From the NCBI GenBank assembly GCA_019054805.1, contig JAHQIY010000009.1, forward strand, positions 744,001-808,000: DNA of 64,000 nt, in the 5' to 3' direction. The stretch's first letter is position 1. Each line of letters opens with the position of its first letter. Positions 30,711 to 43,250 of this stretch are shown one piece after another. Below the pieces are notes generated by a model. That model worked only from the letters and a program-made list of their open reading frames with translations. It was not told the origin of the DNA and did no database searches. This stretch comes from Brachionus manjavacas. Lineage: Eukaryota > Rotifera > Eurotatoria > Ploima > Brachionidae. The position numbers and the translations under genes were made by a program.

Positions 30711-33434
30711 TTGCGTAATTTTTGGTAAAATTGGAAAAGAATTTTAAAAAATAAAGCAAAAACAACGCCTATTTAAAGTAAATTTCTAGCCTTTTTTTTC
30801 GTTTGCTTTTATACACCCATTTTAAGAACGCTGTTATTTCGAAATCAGTCTAGAATTTAGAAATTATTCAATTAATTTCGGAAAAACTCCAGCTTAAAAC
30901 AGTTGCAGTTTTTATCTTACAACAAAAATTCTTAAATTAAATTTAAATTTAGAAAATTGAAATTTAAAAATTAGAATCACCTCGTCCTAATTATGAAACA
31001 ATGAGGCTTTTAATATATTTTAGAAAAGAGTATTTAAAATCGAAGTTTAATTAAAATTTTAGAAGCATTTAAATTTTTTTTTTAAATAAAGTTATTTAAA
31101 GAAATTGCGACTACGAAATAAATATTTAAGTAGTCTTATGTAACATTCTACCTTGAAATCTAGTTTAAAGGCGTGTGTATCTAAAATTATTAAAAAATCC
31201 ATAGATTGAGTCATTTTTTATGCATTAATAATATTATTCAAATTAATGCTTGGATTAAATTGGATTAAATTATATTCTTTATTTTATTCTTAGTAACTTT
31301 TATTTTAGAAAAATATGCTAAAATGAATTTGCTTAAATACTTTTGTTTTATCAAATAATCTTTTATCACCAGACTGGCTTATCAGTGTTGCGTTTATATT
31401 TTGTATTCGCAAACATCTTGAATAATTTTCTTAGTAAATTACTCAAATTATTTTTTAATAGATTTTGTTCAGTCAGGTTTTTGATTTTTATATTTTTACT
31501 TCGAAAGTTTTGATTATTCATAATTATCTTCTTTTAATTAATAAAAAAAAATGAGTCAATTTTAAAAACATTAATTAGAGATTTTTATTTAATTTAAAAT
31601 AGAGAAAACTTGAAAAAAAAACTTTTGGTTCGACTTTAGGATCAAGTGGGCTTCGATTTTTGAATAATTTTACTTATTTGATTTAATAAAATTGAAAAAC
31701 ATTATTTTTGGACATATATTTGCTAAAAGTTTTGAATTAACCTAAATAAAAAAATGTCATCAATTTTTAATTTAAAGGTTAAGTCAAGTGCTTATAAATT
31801 TATTATTAATTTTAAAAAAAAATAATTTAAAATTTTTTTTTGTTTAATTATTAAATTTATAATCGTATTTTTAAGATGTTGAAAAAATTAGCATTCTTAT
31901 ATTAAAAAAAATTTTCCATTTTTCATTCGATTTCTTACATTGATGTTTTGAACTATAGATTCAATCAGTTTCTGAGTAATTTGATCTTTAATTAATTGTT
32001 TAAAAACTGAAGCCATTTTTTTTAATATTTTTATCTTCTAAAATTTATTATTTAATTATCAAAAAGTTTAAATATTTAATCAAATGAGATTAAAATCATA
32101 ATAATTGATCTTTTTCGTATTTATCTAGCTTTTTGACTTGAAACTATTAAACAAGCAATTTTGATTTCCAAATAATTTATCAATTTCGGTTTTTAAGTCA
32201 AAATTAGTTACAGCTTAAAAAAACGTGACATCTTTGAAAATAAAATCTACATTATTAAATAAAATTTAAAAAAAAATCTAAAATAAAAAAAGTATAAAAA
32301 TGAGTTTTTAAAAACATGCTTTAATTGATTAAGTTTTGATTATAGTTATTAATAAATGCTTTGATCATTTCTTTGACACATGCATCTTTCGAATAATTAA
32401 ATGAAAATCTAAATTTTGTAATAGTTTATTTTTTAGAAAATATTTTTCGAGCATTAATTTATCAAAAAGTGATCAACTAGAATAGCAAAAGTTCTTCAGG
32501 AACCGTAACGATATCCTTTGCTAAATGCGTTCTTAACTTTGTTTTTTAATTTTTTTAATTTTTGTGAACTTAACTCTCTTTGAATAAAAAATTTAGATCT
32601 AGAAGATAAAATAAAATAAAAACCAAGAAGCTTTAAAGTAATTTTACAGATACATAGTGTAAAATTCAAAATTTATTTTATATTTTATTATTTTTATAAG
32701 AATAATTTTTATATTTTACGAGGATTTCGAGTGGAATGTGAATCTGCAAAGAAGTTTTTCTACATATTTTGAATTTAAACCAGGGATGCGTCCAGGATAC
32801 ATCTGATGTCCATTGATTTACTTTACCCTCATTAATTTTACTTTGAATAAAACTACCCAAAGGAGAACGAAATTTCTTCTCTAACATATTTCGATGACGA
32901 AATATTTTTTTGATATGATTATAAATTTTTGTTAGCCCCCTTCAATAAATAAGTATAAATACATCTCATACATGATCATATAAATACATGATTGCTACGA
33001 TTTAATACTAATTGTCAAGTTTTTTTTTATGTTCTTTAAAAACTGGTAATTGTTATAAAATATTTTATTTTCCTACAGAATGCAAATTGATCTGTAAATT
33101 TACTGATACATTGATATCAAAGTTTATTTGCCAATAGTAAAATGCTGAATAATTGCAGAAACTGGATTTTAATGGAACATTAAGTTTGTCAACTGGCGCA
33201 AAGTACACTTTGGGAAAAAAAATATTCAGTTTTTTTTTTTTTAAAGCTTTTTTGCTCTTAAATTGTTAATTTCAAAATTAATTTAAGGACATTCTTTAAC
33301 GAGATTAAACGGTACCAATAATAAAAGTCAATATTTACTAAAAATATTTATTTTAATCTACTTAAAAAAAATAGACTTGACGGCCATGCTTTAACATTTG
33401 TCAACATATAAAATCGAAAAAACATCACCAAAAT
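30711..33434. other. Gene-poor A+T-rich stretch
   Basis: 2.7 kb without a supported gene. One 69-codon minus-strand frame (32887-32678: SFIQSKINEGKVNQWTSDVS ...) has more balanced composition than its surroundings and could be an exon or a decayed gene piece. I do not recognise it. Confidence 0.45.
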
Positions 33435-34274
33435 TTAGTCCACAAAATCAGCCTCAATGATTAAAGAATGCTTCTTTTGATCGATATAGTAAACAACATT
33501 ATTTGTATTCGTACCTTTAGGTAGATTTATCTTCTTACTAAATGAAGATATCGAGCTATCTTTGACTTTGGTTGCCTCAAGGCTCAATTCAAGCTGATTG
33601 AATTTAATTCTCACATTATTTTCTTGACTTTCAGTACTGTCTTTATCAAAACTTGCTGAATTGATGCCCAATGGTAATTTTACCTCAACTCGACAAACTT
33701 TTTTACCATTGTTGCCATCGACCAACTTTATAGGTGAAAAAGTGGTCTTTGTAGCTAGATTCAGGTCCTTGATTAAATCCAATGCAAAGACTTCATCAAT
33801 TTCGGGACTTAAAGTCGAGTTGAAGGGATCTTGTATTGAACTTCTTAAATCCTCGATATTCCTCACATTTAGCAGACTTTTTGCCGCGCTTTCGATCAAG
33901 GACTCGCACGAATCATCCAGATTTACGTGCACACTCTGGTCGGAATTCGAATTAAATTCTACTATAAGATAGAGAGGGTTGTTTGGATCGATGTAGTATC
34001 GCATTGTGTCTGTTCTAATATTTGACTTTGATCTAAAAATATCCAAGAGTTTAGAATATTCCTCAGTTGTTGTGTTTTGATTGTTTGTCTTTAAGGTACG
34101 CAAAGCGCTTATTTTTACCTGAACTCGATCTTTATTCTGCTCCACAAGGCTAACTTTAACATCTTCTAGTCTAAAGCCGTTTATATTTACTTTGAGTTTG
34201 TAAAATTTTGGCTCGGAAGCAAAATTAATATTTAGCTTAATGTCACTTTTACTATCTATAAGTGTCTCAGTCAT
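33435..34274 (-). CDS. Divergent protein with two alpha-crystallin (HSP20-like) domains
   Basis: Intronless frame of 279 codons. Residues about 20-115 and 185-278 each resemble a small heat-shock protein core domain. The first has FYKLKVNINGFRLEDVKVSL, then a strand pair, ending in YYIDPNNPLYLIVEF. The second has CRVEVKLPLGI, then FSKKINLPKGTN and VVYYIDQKKHSLIIEADF. Each ends in the typical motif of strand, turn and L(x)I(x)EA/F. The linker of about 65 residues is acidic and helix-prone. Two-core small heat-shock proteins are known in several invertebrate groups; chaperone function here is inferred only from fold similarity. The p23/PIH1 (CS-domain) family shares this fold and is the main alternative. 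No C-terminal IxI motif is visible. Confidence 0.6.
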   Translation of the reverse strand: MTETLIDSKSDIKLNINFASEPKFYKLKVNINGFRLEDVKVSLVEQNKDRVQVKISALRTLKTNNQNTTTEEYSKLLDIFRSKSNIRTDTMRYYIDPNNPLYLIVEFNSNSDQSVHVNLDDSCESLIESAAKSLLNVRNIEDLRSSIQDPFNSTLSPEIDEVFALDLIKDLNLATKTTFSPIKLVDGNNGKKVCRVEVKLPLGINSASFDKDSTESQENNVRIKFNQLELSLEATKVKDSSISSFSKKINLPKGTNTNNVVYYIDQKKHSLIIEADFVD

Positions 34275-37200
34275 TCTTAGTCTAATCTAAAACAAAAACT
34301 TTAAAAAAAAATTTAATTCAATTAAAAAAATTAGATTAGGTAAGATTTATTTCAGCAATAAATTTCTTGATATTTAACAAGAAAAAATAAGCTTGTTTTT
34401 GGATTCAAGAAATAATTTGTTTTTAAAGTTTGCTCTTTTTTTCGACTAATTATTTTTTAAAATAATTATAATAAATTTTATTTGATTTTGATCATTTAAA
34501 ATCTGATTATTTTTACATAATTAAATTTAAAAAAAAGGTATACTGTTCTCTGAAGTATACTGTTGAAAATGGTTTGAATGCTAAAACATTTAAAAAGCCT
34601 TCTTTTGATAAATTCACGTTCTTACTATAAAATTAATTTGAACATAAAAATTTTATCTATTTTTTATTTTATTTGTTTCAAAAATTATAGCATTTTAGCA
34701 TGTTAAATCGAAATTCTTTAATTTCATAATACTAATTAATCTCGTTTAAAGTCATCAATGATAGATTTTTTTTTTTTTTTCAATTAAAAATGCTTTTTTT
34801 GTTTAGTCATGTTCTCTCCCTTTTTCCAGCATTTAAAAAATATTATTTGAAAGAAGCTCGACATTTTAATATTAAAATGAAATGAAAAATTTAATTATCA
34901 TTTAACAGATGTGTTAGTTTAAAAAAAACTTGTTCTTCCTTTATTTTTTCCTGAATTAAATAACATGCACAAGATACATTCTATACAATTTTTTATTTTT
35001 ACTTACCTAAATTAGCTTTATAATAAGATATTGATATTCTTTATCAAAAACTATTAAATTAAGCTGAAGAATATAATTTTTTAACCATCCAAAATTTTGT
35101 TTTTAGTATACAAGATATTCATAAAAAAGACTAATTTGATTATTCTTTTTTTATAGATTTTATTTTTTTAAGAATTATCCGATTTAATCTGCGACATAAT
35201 ATAATTTAAAAAAGGGATTAAAAATTTCCTTAATTAGAAAAAAATATCATGGATTGTTTTAAGCTAATGCAGTCACAATTTCTAACCAAAATTAAGAGCT
35301 AAAACTATCAACTTACAATTTAAAAAAATAAATTTCGAAATTTATAATATATTCAAGAATGAAAATTATTTATTAATTTTTATTTTGTTTCTCGCTTGGA
35401 AGACTGCCTGAAAGAGCTGATGCTCAGCTTTACCATTTAGAACTATTACTCAAGGATAATACTGATTAAAATTAAATGACATTTTGATCTCAACAAAAAA
35501 AAATAAACGGAGAAATTCAATTATTAAGAGCCTCTACGATTAATCTCAAAAAATAATCTTTTAAAAAACATTTGATTTAAGTTAATTTTTTAAAATAAAT
35601 CGAAAATAAAAATTAACAATATCTTTATTCTTAAAAAAATTTAAAACATTTGACGTAAACTTAAATACTTGTGTAGAATATGCATCTTAAATAAGTTTTC
35701 ACGATGCAAAATTTTAAAGTTGAGAAACAATGTAGATTGAATAAAAAATTTCAAAGAAAAATGCTTTAGCTTTTTTTAGCATTAAAATAATGTTTATAAT
35801 TTTTATTATATTCTGTGGGAATTTTAAATTCAATTTACTAATCCCTTAGTACAATCGGTGTAAAAGTAAAAATGAATTATTAATAAATATCTTGATTCAA
35901 TGCCAATTACCATTCTAAAAAAAGCTTTCTAAACTTTTTTATTAATTAAAAATTAAAAAAAAAAATTTAAATTAATTCAGATTTATAAATAAAAACAAAA
36001 AAAATATGTCAAAATTTATTACAAAAATTTTGAGTGTTAACTCAGCCTAGTAAATTTTTGATTAAAAAATCTAGTGTTGCTTATCAAGCAAATTCTACCA
36101 ATTGTATAAAATTAATAAATTAAAAAAATTAGGTTAAAGTAATCATTTATTTCTAATATTTGACTGACTGATTGGAATCGATTTAATGTTTTGATCGCAC
36201 AAAATTAATCTGAATTTTATTCGAATAGTTTTATCTACCTCATCAGGGATTTTTATCTTTCAATAAATAACAACACTTGCACATTCTTGCCTATGGCTTA
36301 TTTGTGAAATCTAATCATCAACATTAGATTACTGTTCAAAGCTCATTTAGCTTCGGGAATCAGATCTAATTTTCGATGTTGGTATCCTAAAGCCAGCTGA
36401 CTTAGCTGCCAAATTAATCTCAGGTATTTGAACTAATGTTATTTTCTAAGCACCTAAGCTTTTAAAAATCGATTTTCAACTCTCGCTTTTAAAATAAATC
36501 AAATTCATAGTTTTTTTAATAACAATTATTGATGGATCTCAGTAAAGAGATTTAGAGCCAAAGTATCGGAAAATAATTAGAAAGAATTGGTTAACAAGGC
36601 CTAAAATGATTGTAAAATTTAATGTAATTAATCTATTTGCATTCAAAATTAATATTCAAAACATGATAAAATTTGCAATTTAAAACCAAAATTTTCATTG
36701 AATAATTAGAAGTCATTCATGATGACAAGCAATCAGGAAATTTATCACGAAATAAATGACATTCAAATAACAGAAGATAAATGCGCTCTTTTGAATTAAA
36801 ATTCAATGCTAAGAAAATTTCAGCCTTGTCACCCTCTTTTTTAAATTATTTGACTTCTTCTTTTACTTTAAGGTATCTTAAATTAATTGAAAGCAAATTG
36901 AAAAATTTATCTTATTTAATGTGAAAATATTTGTGAATTAACTTTTGAATAAATAATGCCAAGCTTGATAGAAAAATTTCTCGTAGTTAAAATAAATATA
37001 TTATTTCTATGATTTAATACTAAATTGTCAAAACTTATCTAATATTGAATTAATTCAAGGCATGGTTTAGATTTTGGTTTTGATTTTTTTAAATTTCTTA
37101 AAATAAATACTCTGAAAATAAAGTTTGTAGATATTTGCAAACCAAACAAAAGTGTCGCTTAGGCTTTTTTAAGGAATTCCAGAATTTGAAATTTTGAAGA

Positions 37201-40059
37201 ATAATCCAAACAAAACACTCAAGCTTAAAAGCACTCTTCAATAAAATTTAATTATTGATAAAACTTTATCAAGTGTAATGCAGTGATTAAGCAAAAAAAT
37301 TATCTATTAAAAAATCCCTTTTTGTTTAAGTACAAATTCTACGAATAGATTATTTTTATTAATAATTTTTGCCAGTTGAAGCTAAGACTTAGAGGAAACT
37401 CGAGGCTTTTGGCTGATATACTAACTTTAATTCTGGATGCAATTAATTTTGCCGAACTATTGATTAAAATTAGAATTTAAATTTTATTTTTTAAAAAATG
37501 CTATTTGGTTATTACTTAATATTTTTAATTCCATTTTCTTGTTCATTATAATTCAGAGTAAAGCAGACACAAAATATATCTTATTTTTTCAAATAATAAT
37601 TGCTAAACAAGAAAATCAAAAGCCTTGATGGCTACGGAAAATATTGATTTTTTTAGCTTTCAGACCCCAGGGATTTTTGTTTACTTTAAGTCAAAGCTTT
37701 ACTTTAGATTAATTTTTTTAATAAATCAAATTTGTTTACTTTCACAGGGTGTTTACTTGAATGTAAACTTTTTTTAGCTTTATAATTTAAATTAAAAAAT
37801 AATAGCTACCGGAAAAGTGGCAAAAGCTAAACTGATATAAAATTATCAAAAAATTCCTGCTTGCATAGCTGATTTAACAAACTAATTTTATCAATGATTT
37901 TATTTGAAACAAAATCCATCTAATTATACAAATCAAATCTGAACTTGAATAAGAAATTTCTTTTTCACATGGGTGAAATCGAATATTTAAACTTTTGTAT
38001 TTAAGAAATTAAAAAAATTGAACTAAAATAATGAATATTGTAAATTAATTTAAATACTAGATATTTTATTTAGATCGGTAAATTACTCGTGTCAATAAAA
38101 AGAGTAACCTTCCGATTATGATGAGATATAGTTTGCCTCATTAGAATTTGCAAGTATTAAAATTTACTTTTTTCACTTCTACTCTCTATTTTGGATAGAT
38201 ATAAAACCTATTATGCAATAAATGAATATTCTTTGAGATCAAAACTTAGCATTCGTATAAACATTTCTTTTTTGTGTAGATGCTTATCTTTAAATTAAAA
38301 CAAAAACTTTATTATTTAGCATATTTAGATGAATTTTACTTTTTTTAAATAATGATAATTCGTCTAATGTTCAACCTGGTTAAAATGTTTATTTTTATTT
38401 AAGCGTTAAATTTATTTATAAAATAAGTATTATGAAAAGATCGTAGAAAATATTTATCATTAGCAAATTTTAATTTTGAGAACTAAGTATTCGAATTTAA
38501 AAAGTTTCAACACTTTACATTTACTTAAATTCACTGGCAGAACATTTCAGACTCAGGCTGTTTAATTATATCAAATATTGAAACAAATTTAAAAAAAAAT
38601 AACATCAAAATAATTGAAATTTAAAAATTTTGAATTGTATTGTTTTGACCTAAAAATTGTTTCGAAAATTTTTAATAGAAGAAATTAAGATTTTTGTTTA
38701 AGATTTCTTTTATTTAAAATACAAAAGTTGAAATTAGAATTGATTGCAATTGTCACAAAAAAAATCTGTAAATACAAATTTTATGTTTTTTCAGGTCAAA
38801 AAATTTTAACTAAAAATTTTACTAAGACTATTTGCGACCTTTAAAGTATTCAGATCTTGTTAATAAAAATTATGGAATAAATTTTATTACTTACTAACTA
38901 AAGGACTTTTTATTCACTTAATTAATATTATTTAGTGAGTAAATTAAAATTTATGTTCTTGATTATTTTCTTTGAAAAAATTCTCTACACAATTAAAACA
39001 CTTATATTCTGAACTGAAAACTTAAATATTTTCTTTTCAAATTTAGAATTTTTTATTAGATTAATTACAAAAAAAAATAATTTGCTAAACTAACACTCTA
39101 ACCAACAATGTATAGAAATTTGACTTAATTTCATTTCAAATTGGATCATGACTTTCTTAATTTCGTCATTTTATTTGCTCTTATTTAATCTATTGTATCC
39201 TTGATTCAGCTTTTAAATTAAGAAAGATTTCAAATATATTTGATATTGAATGCAAAAATAATCAAGAGCCTCATTTTTGCTAGTTTCCTTCTTCACTTAA
39301 TCATTATCTTCAAATTCATAAACAATGCATCATCATTTTTATTAAAGTTATCAGAATATATTTTTACAAATATTCTAAACTCTGCAAATTTAGCAGAAAT
39401 CAAATTTCAATATTGCAGATATTTTGCACATCATCAGTAGACTTTCACAGTTGATGCAACTTTGAATGTTTCACTATGGAACTGATTTTAAACTTTTAGG
39501 TAAAAAATTTCCAATTTATCTACATTTTGTTCAGTTCTTTTTTACTAAACTACACAAAACCACGATAGTAGGTTGGCTTTTTTGTTTCTAAAATTACTTC
39601 AAAGATGAAACGCAAAAAGAACGTAAATTTTTTGCAAATTCGTTTCTTATCAAAATTTTCAAGATATTTTAGAATAAATTAATTGATAAAATTTTTTACA
39701 ATTAAAAATTTTCTTAAACTTTAACTTAAATTCAAATTTTTAAAAATCAATTTCAATCAATTTGAAAAATTCTATTCATCAAAAATCCTGTTCGAATCTG
39801 CACTTACGTTAAAAGTATGTGAGAAGCTTATAAAAAGCGCAAGTGATCAGCAAAATTCTAGACTATTGACTTGATGACTAATTTCTAAAAGCAATTTTTA
39901 AAATGCTTAACTGCAACTAACACTTGGAAATCTTAGAAAGAATTCACAAGTAAATGAAGGTTCTGAATCAGGAATGGGTCGGCATTTTTGAAAAAACAGA
40001 GTTGTTTAAAAGTCTTTGGTCAAAGCCATGACTTCGAGTTTTAAATTTATTTATAAAAA
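34275..40059. other. Large gene-free region
   Basis: 5.8 kb of A+T-rich sequence with no supported gene on either strand. Slightly G+C-richer patches at 35395-35450 (CTGAAAGAGCTGATGCTCAG, possibly a decayed LINE A tail) and 36230-36425 show no coding signal. At 39997 the string CAGAGTTGTTTAAAAGTC resembles the end of the hAT-like elements, without a convincing partner. Confidence 0.55.
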
Positions 40060-40737
40060 GTAAGGTTCGCGCGTAGCAAAACGACAGCACTATCTTAATC
40101 GACAATTTTCGATAGCATATTCGTAATCTACGTATATGAAAACCTAGGAAAACTTGTTTCTTTAGGGGGGGAAGATTTTTGACTTGAGGGTCTTGAAGTT
40201 AGATAGTTTTTGAAAACAGTGGTTTAGGTTTTTGAAATTTTTGAGATGAGTTTTCATTCAAAAGTTACTATATCTATATATATTTCTGAAGAGTGCAAAA
40301 TTCTCTATTAAATGATATATTTTTCAAGTATTTTAAGTGGAATTAAGTTGCACTTTGAACCTAAAAAACACATTTTTTTGTGCTTTTTTCCAGTTTTTTT
40401 GATTCTCGTCGGAGTATTGACCCAAGACCCTAACTTTTTTATTTAAATCATAAAATAAGACAGAATTCTGAACAAATCCCAGGTTTCACTTTTTTATTTA
40501 AAGCTTAATTAATCCAAAAAAAAAGTCAAAATATAATTCAATTTCTAAAAAAAATCATTAAAATTTAATTTTCAAAAATTTAAAAAACCTAAACCACTGT
40601 TTTCAAAAACTATCTGAATTCAAGACCCTCTAGTCAAAATCTTTTTTTTTCCCTCCCCTAAAGAAACAAGTTACGAATATGCTATCGAAAATTTTCGATT
40701 AAGATAGTGCTGTCGTTTTGCTACGCGCGAATCTTAC
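40060..40737. mobile_element. Foldback/MITE with GTAAGnTTCGCGCG termini
   Basis: The left arm begins GTAAGGTTCGCGCGTAGCAA and the right arm, reversed, begins GTAAGATTCGCGCGTAGCAA. Identity continues through ACGACAGCACTATCTTAATC and the ACTTGTTTCTTTAGGG string. It goes on to GATAGTTTTTGAAAACAGTG and TTTAGGTTTTT, about 150-190 bp per arm. The left arm has an extra ~20 bp (CTACGTATATGAAAACCTAGG) relative to the right. There is no coding capacity. Target duplications are not clear. One terminus recurs alone at 9568. Confidence 0.82.
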
Positions 40738-41311
40738 AGGTCAAGACTTGAAAACATAATAAAAATAAAATCTTTTAATTCCAAATTTAATTTTGAGTAT
40801 TTTGGTGAAAATTTGAAGTGTTTAGCTTGAAAATTACCAAGATATGAAATTTCAAAGAACTTGACTCTTTGAAACTTTAAGACGCCACATTTCCTGGTCA
40901 TATGAAAATTAGATCTAAAAAAGTCCAAAAAGCCCAAAAAGTTCATTTTTGGGATTTCTATTCAAATTACCCCATATCTTTTGGTCAACTCTGTCAACAG
41001 GATATTTGACATTTTTTTCAAAAGAAAATTAAAAAGGTTTGAAGATTTTTTTTCTAATTCAATTGTTTAAACCAGTTCCCATTGCATTTTATAAAATGTG
41101 TTTATTAAATTCAAAACATATGCACTGAATAGTCTTCTGATTCTTCTGACCAGATAGACCCTTTAAAAAACTTAAATTGATAAAAATTCAATTAAGTTCT
41201 AAAAAATAAAAGATAAATCATTTTCATTTTATTTTTTTAAATAAGGTGACTAAAAATATGTCAAGATTTAAATTGATTTAAATTTTTTTTGGCTTGAACT
41301 ATAAATTAAAT
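40738..41311. other. Intergenic
   Basis: The sequence downstream of the foldback element up to the PDHX stop has no supported gene. A 70-codon minus-strand frame (40946-40734) runs into the repeat and is not called. Confidence 0.5.
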
Positions 41312-43250
41312 TCAAAGATCTGGTTTTTGTTGAACCAACAAATCCGGATTTGAGAGAAAATAGTTAAGGGTATTCAAAAAAGTTTGAGCTCGGTCCAAAC
41401 TACAGCATCTTTCATCATAGCTAAGAGTCATGGAGATTTCAGTTTGCCTTTCCATATTTGTATTAAACTTCAATTGAGATTTCCCGACAGCTAAAATGGC
41501 AATTTGAGGTGGATTGATTACAGCAGAAAATTCGTTTATTCCAAACATGCCCAAATTAGAGATGGTGAATGAGCCACCTTGAAATTCGTGCGGCATAAGT
41601 CTACCTTCTCTGGCTTTTTCAGCTAATAATTTAACATTTTCTGATATATCTAAAACATCAATTTTATCGGCATCCTTTACAATTGGTGTTATTAGTCCAT
41701 TATCAGTGGCAACAGCGATTGATACATCCACAGTTTTTAGCTGACTGTACTCACCGGTTTTTTCGTTCATGTTCGTATTCAATTCAGGAACTAACTAAAG
41801 AATAATTTAATTTAATTTAATTTTTAATTTTAATAATTTACTCTCAGAGCCAAAGCTACAGCTTTAGTAATAAAATCATTAATGGAAACTTTCTGTTTGT
41901 TTTTGATCATTTCTTTTCTTATGTTGATAATTTTGTCAACAGCACAATTGGCAGTGATGTAAGAGTGAGGGATAGTTGATTTCGAAAAAACCAATCTTTT
42001 GGCAATTACTTTTCTCATATTGGAAAGTTCGATGTCTTGATAATCAGGCTGAAACTCCGGGTGAGATCCGGATGGTTTTTTTACTTGAGCCTCCTTCGGT
42101 TTTGGCTCAGTTGGAATCTCTACTGGAGCAGATTCAGCCAATTTTGGCTTTAATCCATTTTTATCTATATATGCTTTCACATCAATATAATAGTGAAAAA
42201 AAATTAAGAATTAATTTAATATTCAAAAAAAAACTTTATAAAAAATATCTCTACCTTTTTAGTATAAATCCATGCGGTCCTGATGGCTGTAATTTACTTG
42301 TATCCACACCATATAAATTGACAAGGTTTCTAGCAGCTGGACCTATGCGTCTTTAATTTAATTTTTTAAGAATTAATTCAAATTTTGTTTGTATACTAAT
42401 TACAGTTTTGATTGATCTAGTGTTTTTGCGTAAATTTACGTAAAACTTCTTTTTATTTTTGCCTAAAATTTTAAAGGTAAAAACCCAAAAAAATTCGAAT
42501 AAACATTAAAAATACCGTGAATTTTATATATTTTTAAAAATTTATAAAAATTATTTTTATTCTTTTATGATTTTAATTTTTCTTTTTCACTTTTTTTAAA
42601 AAGGATTTGATGTAAAATTACGAAAGTTTAAAAGGTTATTTTACGCAAGTTTTTGCAAAAACCTTAGATCAAATCAGCACTGTAAATTAAAATGAGTTTG
42701 TATAGAATATTTAAGAGAAAAAGTTAAATTACTGTGATATTTCGTTCGAGTCATGGACTAATGGTTGCTGAGGTGTCTCAGCAGATACTTTCGGTGTTGT
42801 ACTTGATGAAACAGATTCTTGTGGTACAGCAACTGTCTTCCAATCATCCCCAGGGAGAGAGACAAGTCCAACCAAAGTTCCAACTTGAATATTTTTTGAG
42901 TCATCGGGCATTAATATTTTGGCCAACGTTCCTTCTTCTTCTATTTCGAAAGCGACTATAGCTTTATCTGTTTGAATTTCCATCAAAACATCTCCAGGAG
43001 CTACCTGGTCACCTTCTTTCTTCAGCCACTTGACTATGCTGCCCTCAGTCATTGTTGGACTTAGAGATGGCATTTTCAATTGAATCGGAGCAGCTAAAAT
43101 TTATTAATTCTTTAAATATTTTTTCATTTAGACTATTTTTTACCTACCATACAAAGTCGGACATGATTTATGAAATAAACTAGTTGAATTTTTACTGTAG
43201 AGAAAGTTTTTACTCGATAATCGAATTCGGTTTAGCAATCTAAAGCTCAT
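41312..43250 (-). CDS. PDHX: PDHX: E3-binding protein of the pyruvate dehydrogenase complex, five exons
   Basis: Exons 43250-43148, 43093-42733, 42350-42255, 42184-41842 and 41794-41312 give 461 codons. The start is a basic, acid-poor mitochondrial presequence (MSFRLLNRIRLSSKNF). A lipoyl domain follows at about 38-115 with the lipoylated Lys78 (QTDKA), then an E3-binding domain (RIGPAARNLVNLYGVD ... GPHGFILK) and the E2 core fold (IPHSYITANCAVDKI; FTISNLGMFGINEF; INPPQIAILAVG). The catalytic DHRxxDG motif of acetyltransferases reads DERCCSLD, so the active-site His is gone. This loss, together with a single lipoyl domain, marks PDHX rather than DLAT. Role: anchors dihydrolipoamide dehydrogenase to the E2 core in the matrix. 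Oddity: the intron between exons 3 and 4 starts GT but ends AT where AG is expected (see 42185). All other joins are GT-AG. Confidence 0.88.
42185..42186 (-). other. PDHX intron 3 acceptor lacking AG
   Basis: On the minus strand exon 3 ends AAAAG before GTAGAG. The frame resumes at TGATGTGAAAGCATATATAG, giving LKSDVKAYI, as expected for an E3-binding domain end. The two bases before that exon read AT instead of AG; one change (A to C at plus-strand 42185) would restore AG. The nearby AG sites give stop codons within a few codons. Confidence 0.6.
42403..42682. mobile_element. Small MITE inside PDHX intron 2, TA-flanked
   Basis: The left end CAGTTTTGATTGATCTAGTG (42403) and the reversed right end CAGTGCTGATTTGATCTAAG (from 42682) are imperfect terminal repeats. 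Both continue into GTTTTTGCGTAAA-like sequence. TA stands on either side (42401-42402, 42683-42684), as in Tc1/mariner/pogo insertions. At 280 bp it has no coding capacity and accounts for most of that intron. Confidence 0.65.

Noticed and set aside
32678-32887. 69-codon minus-strand frame with fairly balanced composition
   Set aside because: No family recognised, no splice context that extends it. Noted in the region entry only.
39997-40758. Possible third hAT-like element surrounding the 40-kb foldback
   Set aside because: The left end CAGAGTTGTTTAAAAGTC is good, but the right end (GGTCAAGACTTGAAAACA) is too diverged and no 8-bp duplication fits.
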